Source: Sarcocystis neurona (Eukaryota; Apicomplexa; Conoidasida; Eucoccidiorida; Sarcocystidae). Taken from it: a stretch of DNA of 64,000 nucleotides. A program made the position numbers and the translations under genes. The notes under the pieces were generated by a model that was not told where the DNA came from, searched no databases, and worked only from the letters and a program-made list of their open reading frames with translations. The DNA is taken from NCBI GenBank assembly GCA_000727475.1, contig KL647290.1, positions 4,103,373-4,167,372 on the forward strand, written 5' to 3'. Shown here in pieces: positions 60,901 to 64,000 of this stretch. Every line of letters starts with the position of its first letter. The stretch's first letter is position 1.

Positions 60901-62900
60901 GTGTTTGTGCGTAAATCCACGCATATGGCGGAGCGTTTGGCTGCAGCGCTACGTATCTTTAGCTTAAATAGCGGTCGGAGTGTAGAGGTAAAGCCACGTA
61001 TGTATATAGGTACATACGTAGGCGCTGCTTTTCACGTGCAGCACGCCTCGGTGACGCTTGCGCAGGTGTGAGTTCATGATTGCTACTATATATCTACGTA
61101 GAGCTAGGCAAACATATATAGAGGCACACGTAGCAGGTGTGCGTGGCATTTCACGTGCGGAGCACTACAATGACGGCTGCATACCTGAACAGACTTGGAC
61201 AGGTATTATGCGCACGGGAACTATCGGTGGTGGAAGTATTGAAGTACTCCTACGTGCCGTGGCTGCTTACGTGTGCCCAAGACGTAGTTGGGAGAGGACA
61301 CTTTTTGAGAGTGCACACACGTGCATTAACGTACAATTCCGCTGTCGAATGTGCTTCGCGTATATAGGCCTTGATAGTACAGTACAACCGCGGCAGGCTT
61401 TCCGTAGATCGTCCTGCCTGAACTGCGCACGTTGATGGGAAATACAGCGAAGAAGCTGAATGACGTCACTGATACGCGTGTGCGAGTACGACCAGTCCCT
61501 ATGTTGGTCGAGCAAGCCTCCTCGGCACAAATGCAAAAGTGTAACTACCGCGTCCTCCGATGCTAAAATTACACTGGTATTCGACCGGAAAATCTTGATG
61601 GTGTACACGACTACGCTCGCCAACATACGTACAGACATCGGTGTATGTACGGCTAAGACTCGATATTCGAGCCAGCGCAGGTCCACTACGAAAACGCATG
61701 CATATGAGCAGACGGGGAGCAGACCTCAGTTTTACATAGCGAGCATTAGATTCAGCGTACGCGGCGAAAACACACAATCACACACGTGAATCGTCGTTAA
61801 CGACGATACACATGTGTGCAGTAGGATATTTCTGCAGCTACATTGATGCATTCAACTGGCACCCCTGATATAGGTGGATGCCTAAAAGTACACGTATAAC
61901 TTTTTACACATATGTAGAGAAGGGGAGCTCCATTGAAAGGAACATAGATCTGAGGGATACACGTTCGCGAAAAAAAAGGAGGAGTACATGTATGGTGTAC
62001 TATTTGTTCATGTACGAGAGAAGAAAAGTATTATGTTCATGATACGTGTGCACTGAATCACACCTGAAAGATCCTCAAGGATGCGGTCAACCTTGGTGTG
62101 CAATGGCTTATCCATGTCCATTTCCTGCGTGTGGTCGAGGCCATGAGGTAGCAATAGTAGTAATAACTATTCAGTCATACGAAGTGACTGTGCAGTTGAA
62201 GTATAAATAACCTCGAGTGGAGTCAATGGCAGAAACTGCGTTTCCACCAGACGACGGCACTGTAGCGACTTAGGCACGCGCGAACATCTGTAAAACCAAA
62301 TTGCACAATGATCACCAGTAAGTGTCCTTTCACCTCGAGGAACAGAATCAGTGTCAAAGATACATCTACAGGAAAAAGTGATACAGATACACACACATGC
62401 AGAGTGCAAATATTCATGCGTGCAACATGTGCGTGTCAAGGTGAGACACCGTAATGCTGACCAGAGATTCACACGTCACCTTGGGCATATTCTGTATGTG
62501 TGTACATATGTGTACATACATACATTGAGTTGGAAATATAATTTCATCCATCTAAATATGGTGCACTCACGTTCACAAATTATATGGAATGCTATACTTA
62601 AGGGTGGCGGTCACTATGCGTACCGACTCATCCGAGCAACCGCTTACGCTTCATCCTCAAAGTCCCCGGTGCACTTACAGAGACGAAAAGGATTGTTCTG
62701 ATATGTTGAAAGCCGGTGTGGACGTCCAGGAAACCGCAGTAAGATGTATGGAGATATCTATACGTACTCACACCTGTGTACATCACTTAGGGTCTAAAGT
62801 GTTGGCTGCTCTCCACGCACGTGTGTCAACAGTAAACGTGCGAGCCTGCACAAATCGGGTGATGCTAGTGGCAACACTCGGGTACAGAAACCAACCAGAG
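54925..62900. other. long microsatellite-rich stretch, no supported gene
   Basis: Only short ORFs in competing frames are present. The most protein-like are a + frame ending RWPPYVA before GTAGGT at about 56500, and a - frame over 62215-62380 (DTDSVPRGERTLTGDHCAIW, then a VETQFLPLTPLE end) preceded on that strand by a TTTTTCCTGTAG acceptor-like site. No family is recognised. (TA)n, (GT)n and TGTA-type repeats are frequent to about 58500 and thin out after it. Confidence 0.35.
57889..57950 (+). repeat. (GT)n microsatellite
   Basis: About 20 uninterrupted GT dinucleotides are followed by interrupted GT and CTGTGTGT sequence. Confidence 0.95.
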
Positions 62901-62920
62901 AGAGACGTTCTTTTTCTTTC

Positions 62921-63141
62921 CTAGCTGTTGTTGGGTAAGAACTGTCCTGCGTGTAACACTGCAGAACGCAATACTTACGGGATACGTGTGTCTTCCGCCT
63001 GTATCCACGCGTACTCCGGTTTCCTTGTGCGCGTCGTCTATGTATATTAGAATTCCTCATGTCGGCACATACTGCCTCCTCCTGAGCTCTCTTGAGTAAG
63101 CGGTGAGTTATTTTTCGTCGAATACTCGTGTCTGCATGCTT
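62921..63141 (-). other. candidate C-terminal exons of an unidentified minus-strand gene
   Basis: On the - strand, an exon 63141-62979 (acceptor TACTTACGCAG) reads KHADTSIRRKITHRLLKRAQ, then NSNIHRRRAQGNRSTRGYRR, and ends at TCCC|GTAAGT. The one-base phase joins an exon at 62958-62921 (acceptor TTCTGCAG) that ends GQFLPNNS and stops. A second - frame across 63047-63400 (CFKLDSEYREIACLRTVQ) is equally open, so the model is tentative. Confidence 0.3.
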
Positions 63142-63249
63142 CTGCGTAAGTATTAAGACCATCCTTCTCTACGTGTAAGCAACATTTCTTCTTGGGTCCC
63201 CCCTTGAAAAGCCCTGAGAACTGAACAGTGCGTAGGCACGCTATTTCCC

Positions 63250-64000
63250 TGTATTCACTATCTAACTTGAAGCAGCTGCACATCCCTGTTGCACCCGTTA
63301 CAACTCGCCTCACCGGCTCCCATTCCGTTGCTACCACCGTCGCTGGTATTTCAGGTGCCACTGCCGCTGTTCTTGCTGGTGCGGAGAGCTGGTTGGTACT
63401 CCTCCTGTTGTTCCTGCTACCGCGCTCTTGCTGCTGTATTCCGTCCGCTCTCCTCCTGGTGTGCTCCTGCCGCTCCGCTCTGGCTGCGCGGACCACCAAC
63501 ACATGTGCGATGGCATTACTGCACGAAGTATGTCACTATCTTTCCGTTTACACCGCTACCGGCGATGTTTGTAGAAACCGCACGAGATCGTCCCTTCACA
63601 CACTGCGCGTATACGTTGAGACCACCTGCTACGCGTGATCTTTCCTCCCTTGCTGCTATTTGCTCTGCCCTTCCAGCGAGAGAACCCCGTTGCTTGTGCG
63701 AGGAGGCAATACTGCGACGGTCCCGCTGCTACTGTGCGGCTGCGTGCCCTTGCTGCGTTCCCCTGCATGCCGTGCGTTCCTGCTGCTTCCACTGCTGCTA
63801 CCGTACGTTGTTTGCTGACATGCTGCAACAGCTGCGGCGCTGCTGTTTGTACTGCTGCTGTGGCTGGTTTCTCGTAGCTTGCCAGTGCTGCGGTATCACC
63901 GGCCGCGGCGCGTATGTTGCCACTGCCGCTGTTGCTGCAGGCCTGATCTGCGGTCCGTACTACACGTACGCGTGCTTGCGCAGGAAGGACATGGGGGCAT
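63250..64000. other. GCT-rich window end, possible minus-strand coding continuation
   Basis: The + strand is GCT/CTG-rich. On the - strand the complementary CAG/GCA phase gives frames with mixed composition, for example 63556-63828 (VEAAGTHGMQGNAARARS, then LLAQATGFSRWKGRANSS). They could belong to the same - strand gene as 62921-63141, with its 5' end near or beyond the window edge. This is not established. Confidence 0.25.

Noticed and set aside
1..64000. Transposons, IS elements, CRISPR arrays, telomeric repeats
   Set aside because: I saw no reverse transcriptase, integrase or transposase motif, no regularly spaced repeat-spacer array, and no TTTAGGG-type run. The repetitive DNA is all tandem or simple sequence.

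Overview
The window looks like nuclear DNA of a coccidian apicomplexan, most probably Eimeria or a close relative such as Cyclospora. The evidence is the dense CAG/GCA (or CTG/GCT) triplet repeats in both exons and introns, which give long Ala, Gln, Ser and Asn runs, together with many (TA)n, (TG)n and CATA-type microsatellites, introns of 1-2.7 kb, and genes that match eukaryotic families. I cannot name the species. There are no bacterial features, operons, CRISPR arrays or rRNA.

Two multi-exon genes on the + strand hold almost all the recognisable coding sequence. (1) About 2.6-22.2 kb: a JMJD6-type JmjC dioxygenase gene. I rebuilt it as nine exons. Every junction keeps the reading frame, and the joined protein follows the JMJD6 order from its N-terminal helical region to the double-stranded beta-helix with its iron and 2-oxoglutarate ligands. 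A poly-serine acidic stretch and a long unique tail follow. Intron 1 is a GC-AG intron. The 5' end of exon 1 is uncertain. (2) About 32.6-54.9 kb: a large F-box protein gene with WD-like repeats in eight exons. Its first exon of about 6.9 kb codes for over 2300 residues, mostly homopolymeric, with an F-box near residue 1690. Seven small exons then encode beta-propeller-like repeats. Again all junctions are frame-compatible.

The 10.4 kb between these genes (22.2-32.6 kb) and the last 9 kb (54.9-64 kb) contain no gene I can name. In both there are candidate exons, mostly on the - strand (27.9-30.2 kb and 62.9-63.8 kb), with plausible splice sites but several competing open frames. The first 2.5 kb is repeat-rich with weak ORFs.

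The introns carry much of the structure: in-phase 27/30-bp minisatellites, a 73-80-bp minisatellite that runs into a splice acceptor, a 19-bp tandem array, a roughly 180-bp tandem array, a perfect 28-bp palindrome, and a tandem triplication across the stop codon of the JMJD6-like gene. Functionally the window pairs a probable nuclear protein hydroxylase or demethylase with a probable SCF ubiquitin-ligase adaptor. Nothing in the sequence links the two.
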